53,642 nucleotides of DNA from CALMZY01 sp052033915 (GTDB lineage Bacteria; Verrucomicrobiota; Kiritimatiellia; CAIQIC01; JAGNIJ01): positions 1 through 53,642 of the forward strand of contig JBPOJF010000014.1 in assembly GCA_052033915.1 (NCBI GenBank), written 5' to 3'. A model generated the notes under the pieces. The model was given only the letters and a program-made list of their open reading frames with translations, was not told the DNA's origin and did no database searches. The position numbers and the translations under genes were made by a program. This document shows positions 34,791-42,567 of the stretch, piece after piece. Every line of letters begins with the position of its first letter. Position 1 is the stretch's first letter.

Positions 34791-35750
34791 TTACCGCCAC
34801 CGATCGCAGTTCGCACAGCGATGTCCCGTCTCTCCGACGAACCAGTCGCTGCCGCCGCAGGAACACTCTGGGCCGCCCACTATCGTGCCGTGGAAGTTGA
34901 CCTCGCGCCACCGGTCGCACGATGCACAGCGAACCCCGTCACGGCCGATGAACCAGCCTCGACTGCCACAACAACACTGCGGCCCGTTGACAACGATCCC
35001 TCGCACCGTCGCCTCGCGATATCGATCGCAGGACGCACACCGAGCCCCTTGTTCGCCGATAAACCAGCCGTGGCTACCACAGCAACACTCTGGACCATCA
35101 GTCACATAGCCGCGGACCTTGGCTTCCCGGTAGCGATCGCAGTTTGTGCAGCGAGCACCGTTCTGACCGATCAGCCAGTCCCGAGAGCCACAGCAGCATT
35201 CCGGCCCGTCCGTGACGTATGCCCGTATCTTAACTTCGCGGGTTCTACCGCATTGCGAGCACTTCACGTAGGAATCCCGAAGCAGCCAGCCACGGTTGCC
35301 ACAGGCGCATGCAGGCCCATTCGTGATAGATGTGCCGCCAACCGCGGCAAGATGTGTAGAGAAGCCCTGCGATCCTGGGCCGACAGACTTCGAGCGGGCG
35401 GACGACATCTTGTCTGTATGCCGACGCGGCAGGTCCAGCATTAGTCCATTGAACGTCCCGGGAACCCCAGAAGCAACACTCCGAACATCCACAGCGTTCA
35501 TCTTGCTGTGAGCAGCCTCGATGTTCATGCCCGTCATGTCGCTGACGAGCCCTGCGGCGTCCCAGTCTGAAACTCCTTGGCTGCGCGCGAACTTGCCGAA
35601 TGCCTTCTCGCTGATCGTGCTTCGATCAGCCCAGAGCGTGCCCGATGAGACCTTGTTCAGGTCCATCAGCACATTCTCGTAGCTACTGCCCGTAGCTCCG
35701 CTCAACCGAACCGCGAGATCATGCTTATTCAGACCCAATCCTTGGCACAT
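34791..35750 (-). CDS. Protein with five tandem zinc-ribbon-like repeats
   Basis: 319 residues. The N-terminal 50 residues are duplicated at 33528-33680; residues 50-150 are soluble and unrecognised. From about residue 155 to the end, five near-identical units of about 37 residues follow. Each has the form GPxCxCGxxxW, about nine residues, CxxCxRxRE, then a V-rich strand ending VTD. Examples are GPECCCGSRDWLIGQNGARC and GPQCCCGSRGWFIGRDGVRC. Each unit offers four Cys in CxC plus CxxC pairs, enough to bind one zinc; the fifth ends the protein at CDRWR. AAGGAGG lies 6 bp before the ATG. Possibly a nucleic-acid or protein-binding scaffold; function unknown. Confidence 0.75.
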   Translation of the reverse strand: MCQGLGLNKHDLAVRLSGATGSSYENVLMDLNKVSSGTLWADRSTISEKAFGKFARSQGVSDWDAAGLVSDMTGMNIEAAHSKMNAVDVRSVASGVPGTFNGLMLDLPRRHTDKMSSARSKSVGPGSQGFSTHLAAVGGTSITNGPACACGNRGWLLRDSYVKCSQCGRTREVKIRAYVTDGPECCCGSRDWLIGQNGARCTNCDRYREAKVRGYVTDGPECCCGSHGWFIGEQGARCASCDRYREATVRGIVVNGPQCCCGSRGWFIGRDGVRCASCDRWREVNFHGTIVGGPECSCGGSDWFVGETGHRCANCDRWR

Positions 35751-35773
35751 GGCTTGCCTCCTTCGTCAAGGAA

Positions 35774-35792
35774 GGCGGACAGAGGATGTCCG
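35774..35792. repeat. GGCGGACA-N5-TGTCC dyad, copy 5
   Basis: GGCGGACA-GAGGA-TGTCCG lies 24 bp upstream of the zinc-ribbon-repeat gene start. A half-copy (GGCGGACAA) is seen at 36963-36971, upstream of the gene starting at 36902. Confidence 0.7.
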
Positions 35793-35852
35793 GATACGGC
35801 CACAATCCATGCGTCACCGGACCACCAGCGGGCTGGCGAGAGACGGGGAGGA

Positions 35853-36044
35853 CTACTCAGGCTTGCCATCTCTTGTTGTCTTGGAAGCGCGATCCACACT
35901 TCGCCGCTCCAGCCGTTCCCATGTCACGAGCACCCGGAAGCCCACGATTGCCGCACAAAACATTAGAAACAGGAACCGCAACTCCAGCCTATCGATCCCT
36001 CCGGGCAACGCCATTGCGATAGATCCAAGTAGGGGAACCGCCAC
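35853..36044 (-). CDS. Possible small membrane protein
   Basis: 63 residues from a GTG at 36044. One hydrophobic segment (FLFLMFCAAIVGFRVLV) is followed by a basic tail (WERLERRSVDRASKTTRDG), consistent with a single-pass membrane peptide. A weak GGCGGG lies upstream. The rest of the 435-bp gap between 35750 and 36186 holds the dyad copy 5 and nothing else I can support. Confidence 0.35.
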   Translation of the reverse strand: MAVPLLGSIAMALPGGIDRLELRFLFLMFCAAIVGFRVLVTWERLERRSVDRASKTTRDGKPE

Positions 36045-36185
36045 AGCACCCGCCTATGGTAAGAGCGGAATTCCTGGCTTGCTTCCAGTCGGTCTCAAGC
36101 CGCGAAGCCAATCGGTCATGTCATTGCGAACAATGACACCGCTCACTAATGTCACGATGGGCTCACCAAGTCCGCGCTGCAACGC

Positions 36186-36902
36186 TTAGCTCGCCTGGAG
36201 AACTCTCAGAATATGCCGGCAACATTCGGTCACACCGTCGAAGTTCATAGCGAGCGTATCCGGCAGATGCCGGCTTGTATCAACTGCTTCCAAGGCCGCT
36301 TGACGATAACCCGCTATGAATTCCGCGCTGCGCAGCAAATATGCATTTCTGTTCCGCACCAGTTCAAAGCATTCCTTAGGACTCTGCTGCCTATGAACGG
36401 GATAGGCATCTGACAGGAACCTCCAGATGGTGGGCGCATCTCGCCACAACCGGGCAACATTGCGTATTACATGTGCTTGGCTTCTGTTCATTGGTGGCAG
36501 AGGAACTACGACTTTCCTGAGTTGAGCGAGTTCTAGCAAGGTGGTGAGACCCGTTGTTGTGAAAATCGTCTTTGCAGAACGGAACACTCCCATGATCTGC
36601 TCGTGTGCTAGCGACATCATTCTTAGAGCCGGCAATAGCGCGCAGTATCGCTGCTGTGCTTCATTGCTCGTTATGACCACACTGTTGCTCTTGTCCATGC
36701 TCAGAGATGCTGCAACGGAGGCCATGCCCGAGAGAAGGAATACCTGCTTGCGCATGTCGCCTTCGCACTTCAATCCCTGCCAGAAACCTTCCACCGAGTT
36801 GCAGCGGATGATCTCCCCATTGATTGTGATAGTGAATGGGGTACGGGCGAGGTCGGAGAGTATCTTCTCGCGCCAATCCTGACTGTGAAAGTGGATGTTC
36901 AC
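36186..36902 (-). CDS. Possible NADAR-like / glycosyltransferase-like chimeric protein
   Basis: 238 residues from a GTG at 36902. The first 60 residues contain TPFTITINGEIIRCNSVEGF with WQGLK, resembling the N-terminal part of NADAR/YbiA-like N-glycosidases (LSxF...xxSVExxxQxxK). The rest does not continue that family. Instead FTTTGLTTLLELAQLRKVVV and PLPPMNRSQAHVIRN resemble the nucleotide-sugar-binding half of a GT-B glycosyltransferase. Both assignments are by eye and tentative. It may be a real fusion or the product of a deletion. No strong ribosome binding site. Confidence 0.5.
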   Translation of the reverse strand: MNIHFHSQDWREKILSDLARTPFTITINGEIIRCNSVEGFWQGLKCEGDMRKQVFLLSGMASVAASLSMDKSNSVVITSNEAQQRYCALLPALRMMSLAHEQIMGVFRSAKTIFTTTGLTTLLELAQLRKVVVPLPPMNRSQAHVIRNVARLWRDAPTIWRFLSDAYPVHRQQSPKECFELVRNRNAYLLRSAEFIAGYRQAALEAVDTSRHLPDTLAMNFDGVTECCRHILRVLQAS

Positions 36903-36989
36903 CGTTTTCTGTCAGGTCAGGATTCTGCCTTCTGGCCCACAGACCGCACCGCCTGACGATGAAGGCGGACAACACCGAGGAAGAAGCTC

Positions 36990-37778
36990 TTAGCGAGCAC
37001 CCGAAACCACCTCCAGCGCATCGCGAAATAGCTCATCGAGCTTCATCGGATCAGAATCCGGCGCTGGTCGAGCGGGGTTGGCCACCTCAAGACGGGCCAA
37101 TTCCCGATCAATGAAGGTACTGATTGCAGGAATCTTCGTCCCACGATCGACTTCGAATCCCTTCTTCTTCCTGGCGACCAGATCATCGATCGCTGTACGC
37201 AAGGCGGCATCATCTACGGTCGCATCCAGGAGTTTCTGGAACTCAATGGGCACGACGCCACGATCTTGTTCGATCCAACGGCACGCAAGGATTGGCCGGA
37301 GGACGTAGAAGTACTTCTTCACCCAGACCGGATCTTCCTTCAGGTACTTGCGGTAGTTGCCCTGCGCAGTGTGCAGGTAGTGGTACAGACAGGCGCGGGG
37401 AGAGTAGTACTCCGGCACAAGAGCCCGCATTCGAGCGGTGATGGAGTGGCCCTCCTTGTACACGATAGGCGACTGCAGCCACTCCAGAAGAGGCGGGTTG
37501 GACTTTCGGAGCAGATGAAGGGCCTTCCTGATATCCCATCCCGAAATATCCAGGACGCCCTGTATTGGCCGCTCGATCACGTCCGGCTTGGTGTAGATCG
37601 AGAGATACCATTCCGGGGGATGGATGTAGAAGAATCGGACATCGTAGTCGCTGTCGGCCGATTCAAAACCCCATCCGCGACTGCCCGACTCGCAGGCGTA
37701 GAAGATCGAGACGTTCTCTTGGTTCTTGATGCGGCCGATCTCGGTTAGGATGGCTTGTCTGACTTCTTCGGGAATCAC
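36990..37778 (-). CDS. Predicted nucleotidyltransferase (COG3541-like)
   Basis: 262 residues. The N-terminal part has SIFYACESGSRGWGFESADS followed by DYDVRFFYI, the GS-x-GxxxxxSDxD pattern of minimal nucleotidyltransferases, with the two Asp residues that bind metal. The long helical C-terminal part (YLHTAQGNYRKYLKED) is typical of this predicted family, also known from phage and E. coli YcgL-like proteins. The substrate is unknown. The start is a GTG at 37778 with AGAGGAG immediately upstream. Confidence 0.8.
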   Translation of the reverse strand: MIPEEVRQAILTEIGRIKNQENVSIFYACESGSRGWGFESADSDYDVRFFYIHPPEWYLSIYTKPDVIERPIQGVLDISGWDIRKALHLLRKSNPPLLEWLQSPIVYKEGHSITARMRALVPEYYSPRACLYHYLHTAQGNYRKYLKEDPVWVKKYFYVLRPILACRWIEQDRGVVPIEFQKLLDATVDDAALRTAIDDLVARKKKGFEVDRGTKIPAISTFIDRELARLEVANPARPAPDSDPMKLDELFRDALEVVSGAR

Positions 37779-37850
37779 GGCTCCTCTGGATTTCGAAACA
37801 GACCTCTTACCTGAGAGTCAGGGCAAAGGTTACGACTCCGCGTTGCCTAC

Positions 37851-38609
37851 TCAAGACGGGAGTTCCAACAGGCGAAAGCCCAGATAGTCGCAGGATGTGA
37901 GGTAGTATCGGCAGCCCTGTACGGAGATGCCGTTACATCCCGGCTTCAGACCGTGCACATGTCCGAAAACACACGTGTCCGTGCCAAATGCCGCCAGCAG
38001 GTCGGCTGCCTCAGTGGTGTGGCCGCTAAAATCCAATGGGGGAAAGTGCGTCAGGCAGATCTTGTGAGCGGCTCTATGTTCTTCGGCAAGGCGCTTAGCA
38101 GATGCGATGCTCAACTTCAGACGTTCAATTTCTTTCAGCAGCATCCTGCGATCATGCTCGGCATCGCCTGCGCCATCCTCGGCTTCAACCTCCTCGATCG
38201 GGTCGGTTGGGAAATCCAGCCCCGGGATTCGCCAAAGTCTAGTTCCGAACAACACCATGTCCCCGACAAGCATGGCATCGCGGTGCACCATGCTGATGGA
38301 TGGAGGGAGCGCGGCTCTGGTCTTCTTCGCGGAGGGCGGCATCCACCAGTCGTGGTTCCCCTCGACGATTACCTTCTTGCCGGGCAGTTGATCGAGCCAG
38401 AGAAGGTCTTCCCGCGCATCCGCCAAACGCAAGGCCCAGGAGATGTCACCGGCTACCAAGACCAAATCCGACGAGCCGACCCGCGCAACCCAGTCTGCCT
38501 CGATCTGTTTGTGATGGTCTTTCCATTCAGCACCGAAGCGATCTTGAGGCTTCTGCAGCATCCCTTCGTGCAAAGACAGATGAAGATCCGAAATGGCAAA
38601 CACTTTCAT
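37851..38609 (-). CDS. Calcineurin-like metallophosphoesterase
   Basis: 252 residues. All five metal-binding motifs are present: FAISDLHLSL, VLVAGDISWALR, VIVEGNHDWWMP, CLTHFPPLDF and FGHVHGLK. It matches the predicted phosphohydrolase group close to COG1768; the substrate is not known. The ATG at 38609 gives a complete domain. It is followed after 72 bp by the nucleotidyltransferase gene in the same direction; possible linked function is inference only. Confidence 0.85.
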   Translation of the reverse strand: MKVFAISDLHLSLHEGMLQKPQDRFGAEWKDHHKQIEADWVARVGSSDLVLVAGDISWALRLADAREDLLWLDQLPGKKVIVEGNHDWWMPPSAKKTRAALPPSISMVHRDAMLVGDMVLFGTRLWRIPGLDFPTDPIEEVEAEDGAGDAEHDRRMLLKEIERLKLSIASAKRLAEEHRAAHKICLTHFPPLDFSGHTTEAADLLAAFGTDTCVFGHVHGLKPGCNGISVQGCRYYLTSCDYLGFRLLELPS

Positions 38610-38699
38610 TGAACTGTTTTCCCTGCCAGATTCATCAGATGTGCATGCGTCTCAGAAATCACGCACACCCTTCCTCTCCCTCGCCATTATCCCCTTATT

Positions 38700-38882
38700 C
38701 TACTCGGCGTTCTTTATCTTGGAAACAGCCCTGAAGATGTTGAGGTCACGACTCTCGCTCTTGGTTACCACATGCAAAAGTATTCCCGCCACGGCTTTGG
38801 CGTCCCTATTTCGCCGCGTCCGCAGACGCCAGGACTTCGTCACGCGGCGCGTCTTCGATTGTTCTGTACCAAGCTGTGACAC
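38700..38882 (-). CDS. Weak candidate small basic ORF
   Basis: 60 residues from a GTG at 38882, basic in its first half (SKTRRVTKSWRLRTRRNRD) and amphipathic in its second. There is no clear ribosome binding site or family. It is the only minus-strand candidate in the 285-bp gap 38610-38894 between the phosphoesterase and the transporter; the gap may equally be non-coding. Confidence 0.22.
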   Translation of the reverse strand: MSQLGTEQSKTRRVTKSWRLRTRRNRDAKAVAGILLHVVTKSESRDLNIFRAVSKIKNAE

Positions 38883-38894
38883 GACCCGATAAGG

Positions 38895-40109
38895 CTAGCC
38901 ATGTGGCACTCCAAATGCCGCTAGCCCGATGGTTGAGCCCCCAAGGACGAGAATGACAACGGCAGCCAGGCACTTCCCCAAGCGAGGAGCGAGGATAGCC
39001 AGGACTGGCTTCTGATGTATCTTCATACTTGTTGGCAATGGAGAGTACAAAGCCTCACGCATACAGTTGTTAAGCGTGTACTCCAAGCTTCTGTACGATG
39101 CTACGCTCCACAAAATGCCAGTAGCCGAAGCGAGAATCGCCAAGGATACTACCGACAGTATCCCAAGAAGAGGCTGGATCAGAAGGCCATACCGTGGAGT
39201 GATTACCCGATATGCTAGAGGAACGATGAGTACTTGCGCGCCTAGACACACGACACCAGAGTACTGATAGAAGCGTGCCAGCAGCGCCCCGGCCGCCGCG
39301 ACAGTGGGCGTATGCTCCATCTGACAGTAAATACTCCACTGCAGAAGATCGCCGAATGCTACCTGACAGATTATCGCGAGAGCAAGAAACTCGAAGTAAG
39401 ACAACTTGCCGAAGCGCCATAGGGATGATAGGGGGAACTTCCCCAGGGGGGGTGACGCGACCTCCAAGGCGCTGGCGCCGAAGCATCTGAACTTCCTGAT
39501 CGCCAGACCGATGAGCACAAATGCGACGACATAGCCTAGGCCGGCAACCGGCGCCAAATTTGCGACACTCGTCTCTCCTTCAACACAACGCGCTAGCGAA
39601 CCGGACAGCACAACGCCAACTTGGGCACCCGTCCCGAAGACCGTCATCTGGAGGGTCGTAGGTTTGTGCGTCGTTGCGGTCAATAGCATCCAGACGGCGT
39701 AGTTCCCACACCAAGACACCACGGATCCGCTCAGAGAAGCTATCACCAATAGGATCTTCGCCTCGCGAAGGAGGCCGAAAACCACCGGGAAAAACATCAT
39801 TTGAAGGATGCACACCCCGCAGACGCCAGAAAGAACCAAGGATAGCCTCCACTTGAGCCTCCGGCTCCGGGCTATGATGAATGCGACCAATGCGGCAAGA
39901 ACGATGCTCGCCAGCTCAATTGCAGGTATACCTTTCGCACCGAATGCCTTCACGATCAGCGGCGCTGTGCCCGATCGATACAAGTACTGCGAAGCGATTA
40001 CAAAGAAGAACGCCATTGTTAAGACGCATATCTGGGACATCTCCTCTCTCTCTTTGAAAAGGGATGCGAACGACGATTTTTGGTTCAAGCGCAATCTCCT
40101 GTAGAACAC
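38895..40109 (-). CDS. MFS/ATP-ADP-translocase-like membrane transporter
   Basis: 404 residues with about 11-12 hydrophobic segments. It starts near LTMAFFFVIASQYLYRSGTA and ends with a helix. The segment SLEYTLNNCMREALYSPLPT followed by KPVLAILAPRLGK resembles the last conserved motif of TLC-type nucleotide transporters and related MFS proteins (YxxNxxxREALYxPL). GTG at 40109 or ATG at 40040 are possible starts. It is next to the biosynthetic operon and divergent from a methyltransferase, so export of the product, or nucleotide import, is plausible inference. Confidence 0.75.
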   Translation of the reverse strand: MFYRRLRLNQKSSFASLFKEREEMSQICVLTMAFFFVIASQYLYRSGTAPLIVKAFGAKGIPAIELASIVLAALVAFIIARSRRLKWRLSLVLSGVCGVCILQMMFFPVVFGLLREAKILLVIASLSGSVVSWCGNYAVWMLLTATTHKPTTLQMTVFGTGAQVGVVLSGSLARCVEGETSVANLAPVAGLGYVVAFVLIGLAIRKFRCFGASALEVASPPLGKFPLSSLWRFGKLSYFEFLALAIICQVAFGDLLQWSIYCQMEHTPTVAAAGALLARFYQYSGVVCLGAQVLIVPLAYRVITPRYGLLIQPLLGILSVVSLAILASATGILWSVASYRSLEYTLNNCMREALYSPLPTSMKIHQKPVLAILAPRLGKCLAAVVILVLGGSTIGLAAFGVPHG

Positions 40110-40338
40110 ACGTCCATGCTACGCACAGGACCACTTCTAAGGGATTCACATCCATCGCACCACAAGCATTCCACGTGTCTCGGTCCGTGCATCACACCCG
40201 ATATTCGTAGCCGCGGATTCTATTGCTACAAAGAGAGAATCATCCCCGCTTCTCTACCACCTGCTGCACTATTCTTTCGCCTTGTGTCAACAGCCCCTCT
40301 CGCCGATAAATAGCCAAGTCGCGAGGGTCGCAGGCAAA

Positions 40339-41115
40339 ATGACACCCAACAAACTCGCATTCACGGACAGAGCACACTTCTATGCCAGGGGCCGTCCTAC
40401 ATATCCGCCAATGATCCTCGACCTGCTTCGCAGCCACTGCAACTTGTGTGCGAAGTCTAGCGTCGCGGATGTTGGTTCCGGCACGGGTGCCTTCTGCGAA
40501 CTCCTTCTGCAAAGCGGAGCTCGCGTCTTTGGGGTCGAACCCGATAGGCAGATGCGAGAGCATGCCGAGAGAGCCCTGTCATCGTGTACCAGGTTTGTCA
40601 GTGTTGAAGGTGCGGCCGAAGCAACGATGTTACCCGACAGGTCTATCGACATTCTAACGGCCGCGCAGTCGTTTCACTGGTTCGACCTCCGCATGTTTCG
40701 TCACGAAGCGGGGAGAATTCTCCGGGGTGCCGGGTGGACCATGATCGTCGATAACCGCAGACGAAGGGAGACTGACTTCGAGATAGCTCTTTTTGGTCTA
40801 CAGAAGGAGTTTGCCGAGCGCCAGGGCGAGAATGTGATGGATCCTCTCCCCTCGCAAGAGACCGCTATGCGAGATCTCTTTGGTGCCACATCGTATGAGA
40901 AGAGCGTCTTCCCCCACGAACAGAATCTTGATTGGCAGACCCTTATTGCCCGACTGCTTTCGAACAGCACGGTTCCAGCGGTTGGTCAGCCGGAGTGCAC
41001 CAGCATGATGACTGAGCTAAGGGCGCTGTTCGAGCGCTTTCAGGCGGGAGGGTGCGTGGTACAGGGCTACCTAGCCGAAGTGTTCTGTGGACGTCTGCCG
41101 CCTTCCGTGGCATGA
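40339..41115 (+). CDS. Class I SAM-dependent methyltransferase
   Basis: 258 residues. Seen: RAHFYARGRPTYPPMILDLL, SAM-binding SVADVGSGTGAFCELLLQSG, acidic FGVEPDRQM and the characteristic LTAAQSFHWFD. This matches small-molecule methyltransferases (UbiE/type 11-like). The ATG at 40339 has AGG seven bases upstream; the frame is open to 40282 but that part is intergenic in character. It is transcribed divergently from the transporter and converges on the ligase-like gene, and is probably part of the same pathway. The 171 bp between its stop and 41287 hold nothing I can support. Confidence 0.83.
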   Translation: MTPNKLAFTDRAHFYARGRPTYPPMILDLLRSHCNLCAKSSVADVGSGTGAFCELLLQSGARVFGVEPDRQMREHAERALSSCTRFVSVEGAAEATMLPDRSIDILTAAQSFHWFDLRMFRHEAGRILRGAGWTMIVDNRRRRETDFEIALFGLQKEFAERQGENVMDPLPSQETAMRDLFGATSYEKSVFPHEQNLDWQTLIARLLSNSTVPAVGQPECTSMMTELRALFERFQAGGCVVQGYLAEVFCGRLPPSVA

Positions 41116-41286
41116 CACTGTCGCGCTTGGCTCTCCAGAAGAAGGGATGGGTCTCCACTGGAAGCTACCTCCACCTGATCACTTGACTCACCACGGGGCA
41201 GCGTCACCCATGGCCGCGAAAGCATTTGCTCCAAAGCATAGGCCATGTGAACAGCCTGAACGACATGTAGTCAGGGAATCCGCCGT

Positions 41287-42528
41287 TCAATCCCTCGCTC
41301 TGAGGCCGATTTGTGCAAGAATCTGGAGGAGAAGCCACACTTGGCAGTAGCCCGTCCAAAGACCTGAGTAGTCGGTGCTAGCACCAAAATCTAGCCATAT
41401 GCGAGATACTGGCCCCGCGTTCAAAATGGAGTGCTTGCATAGGTCTGCAGCTTCTTGGAATATCCTGTCGCACCGATTGAACAACTCGCGTTTCAGCCAC
41501 ATTTCGACCGGGGGAATAAACCCCCGCTTGGATGGCGTCAAGTCCGCAGATTCGAGACCGTAATACTCCAGCAGTCCATGACGCAGTTGTTCTCCGCGAC
41601 CATCTTCTCTATAGTCTCGGCATTTCCCTAGAAGTGAAGGATTGAGAAACGGAAAAGAGACGTTCTTCCTCGCAGATCTAGCCTGAAATATGAGCTCAGA
41701 ATAGAAATCAATCCACCCGTAGAGAATAACCCCCATGAAGAATATCTGTGCGGACGTGCTCGCGGGACCGTATCCCTCGACAAAGGTTGTAAGGGCCGTG
41801 AGGTAGCCATCCTCTATCTGCGCGGCGGCCGAGGGATCGTCACACATTAGAAGACCGAGAGCGGCTTCCCGAGGAAAGACCGTGCGTCTTGTCAGCATTT
41901 CGCGAGTAGCCCCAACCAAGCCACTATGCTGACAAACTGGCCCGAGACCGAACAGCGGGAGACTGCCATAGCCAGTAATAATGCACGCGGAGTCTGGACA
42001 CTGACTCAGAGCGAAGGCGTGGGGTGTAGCAAATCGTCGGACTACGCCCTTCACAGCACCGAATCGTATATCACCCGCGTTCATCTGTATGGTTCTGTGG
42101 TCCAGCCCGATCTTTGCATAGAGCCTCTCTGCAGCGCTGGATTCATCGAACTGACCCCATTCGTCGTGGAAGGCAATTGTTAATACACTCGTCGGAATTC
42201 CTGCGGCTGCGGCAGCCCCTGCGAGGATCGCGGAATCAGCCCCAGCACTCCCCAACAGTACTATGCGGTCGCCCGAAGATATCTGCCGCAAGGTCGCCTC
42301 GAGTTCTGCTGCGACCTCTCGTAGGCTCACGGTCTTCGTCTTCTGCGTAAGCCCAGCCCACAATCGGTCTATGTGATCCTGCACCACGCTGCTGGGGTTT
42401 GCATCACTATATGGAAACACGCCCGCGTTTGAGGGTTCGCACTGAATCCCGTATCTAAGCAATAGATAGGTGTCTCTGAAGCCGGTTCGCTGTTTCATTG
42501 AGCTGCCCGAGAAGTGCGTCCCAGCCAT
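41287..42528 (-). CDS. Asparagine-synthetase-like ligase lacking the glutaminase domain
   Basis: 413 residues. The pyrophosphatase-loop region is RIVLLGSAGADSAILAG (residues 88-104), matching the SGGxDS loop of asparagine synthetase and lasso-peptide lactam synthetases, except that the second Gly is Ala. Later motifs fit the synthetase half: VSFPFLNPSLLGKCRDY and PSKRGFIPPVEMWLKRELFN. There is no N-terminal Cys2 glutaminase domain; the first 80 residues are short and unrelated. It may therefore use free ammonia, or an amine on a peptide or small molecule, to form an amide after AMP activation. Last gene of the operon, 39 bp after the fourth radical SAM gene. No clear ribosome binding site. 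Confidence 0.75.
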   Translation of the reverse strand: MAGTHFSGSSMKQRTGFRDTYLLLRYGIQCEPSNAGVFPYSDANPSSVVQDHIDRLWAGLTQKTKTVSLREVAAELEATLRQISSGDRIVLLGSAGADSAILAGAAAAAGIPTSVLTIAFHDEWGQFDESSAAERLYAKIGLDHRTIQMNAGDIRFGAVKGVVRRFATPHAFALSQCPDSACIITGYGSLPLFGLGPVCQHSGLVGATREMLTRRTVFPREAALGLLMCDDPSAAAQIEDGYLTALTTFVEGYGPASTSAQIFFMGVILYGWIDFYSELIFQARSARKNVSFPFLNPSLLGKCRDYREDGRGEQLRHGLLEYYGLESADLTPSKRGFIPPVEMWLKRELFNRCDRIFQEAADLCKHSILNAGPVSRIWLDFGASTDYSGLWTGYCQVWLLLQILAQIGLRARD

Positions 42529-42567
42529 CTGGCTACAAACTCGCTTCGCATTTGCCCAATCGATCGA

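Noticed and set aside
36661..36975. 104-codon minus-strand frame starting at the half dyad element
   Set aside because: Overlaps the NADAR-like frame out of phase and shows no recognisable motif; the neighbouring frame has family-like features.
38593..38892. 99-codon plus-strand ORF between phosphoesterase and transporter
   Set aside because: Begins inside the phosphoesterase gene on the other strand, lacks a ribosome binding site and ends next to the transporter stop; probably chance.
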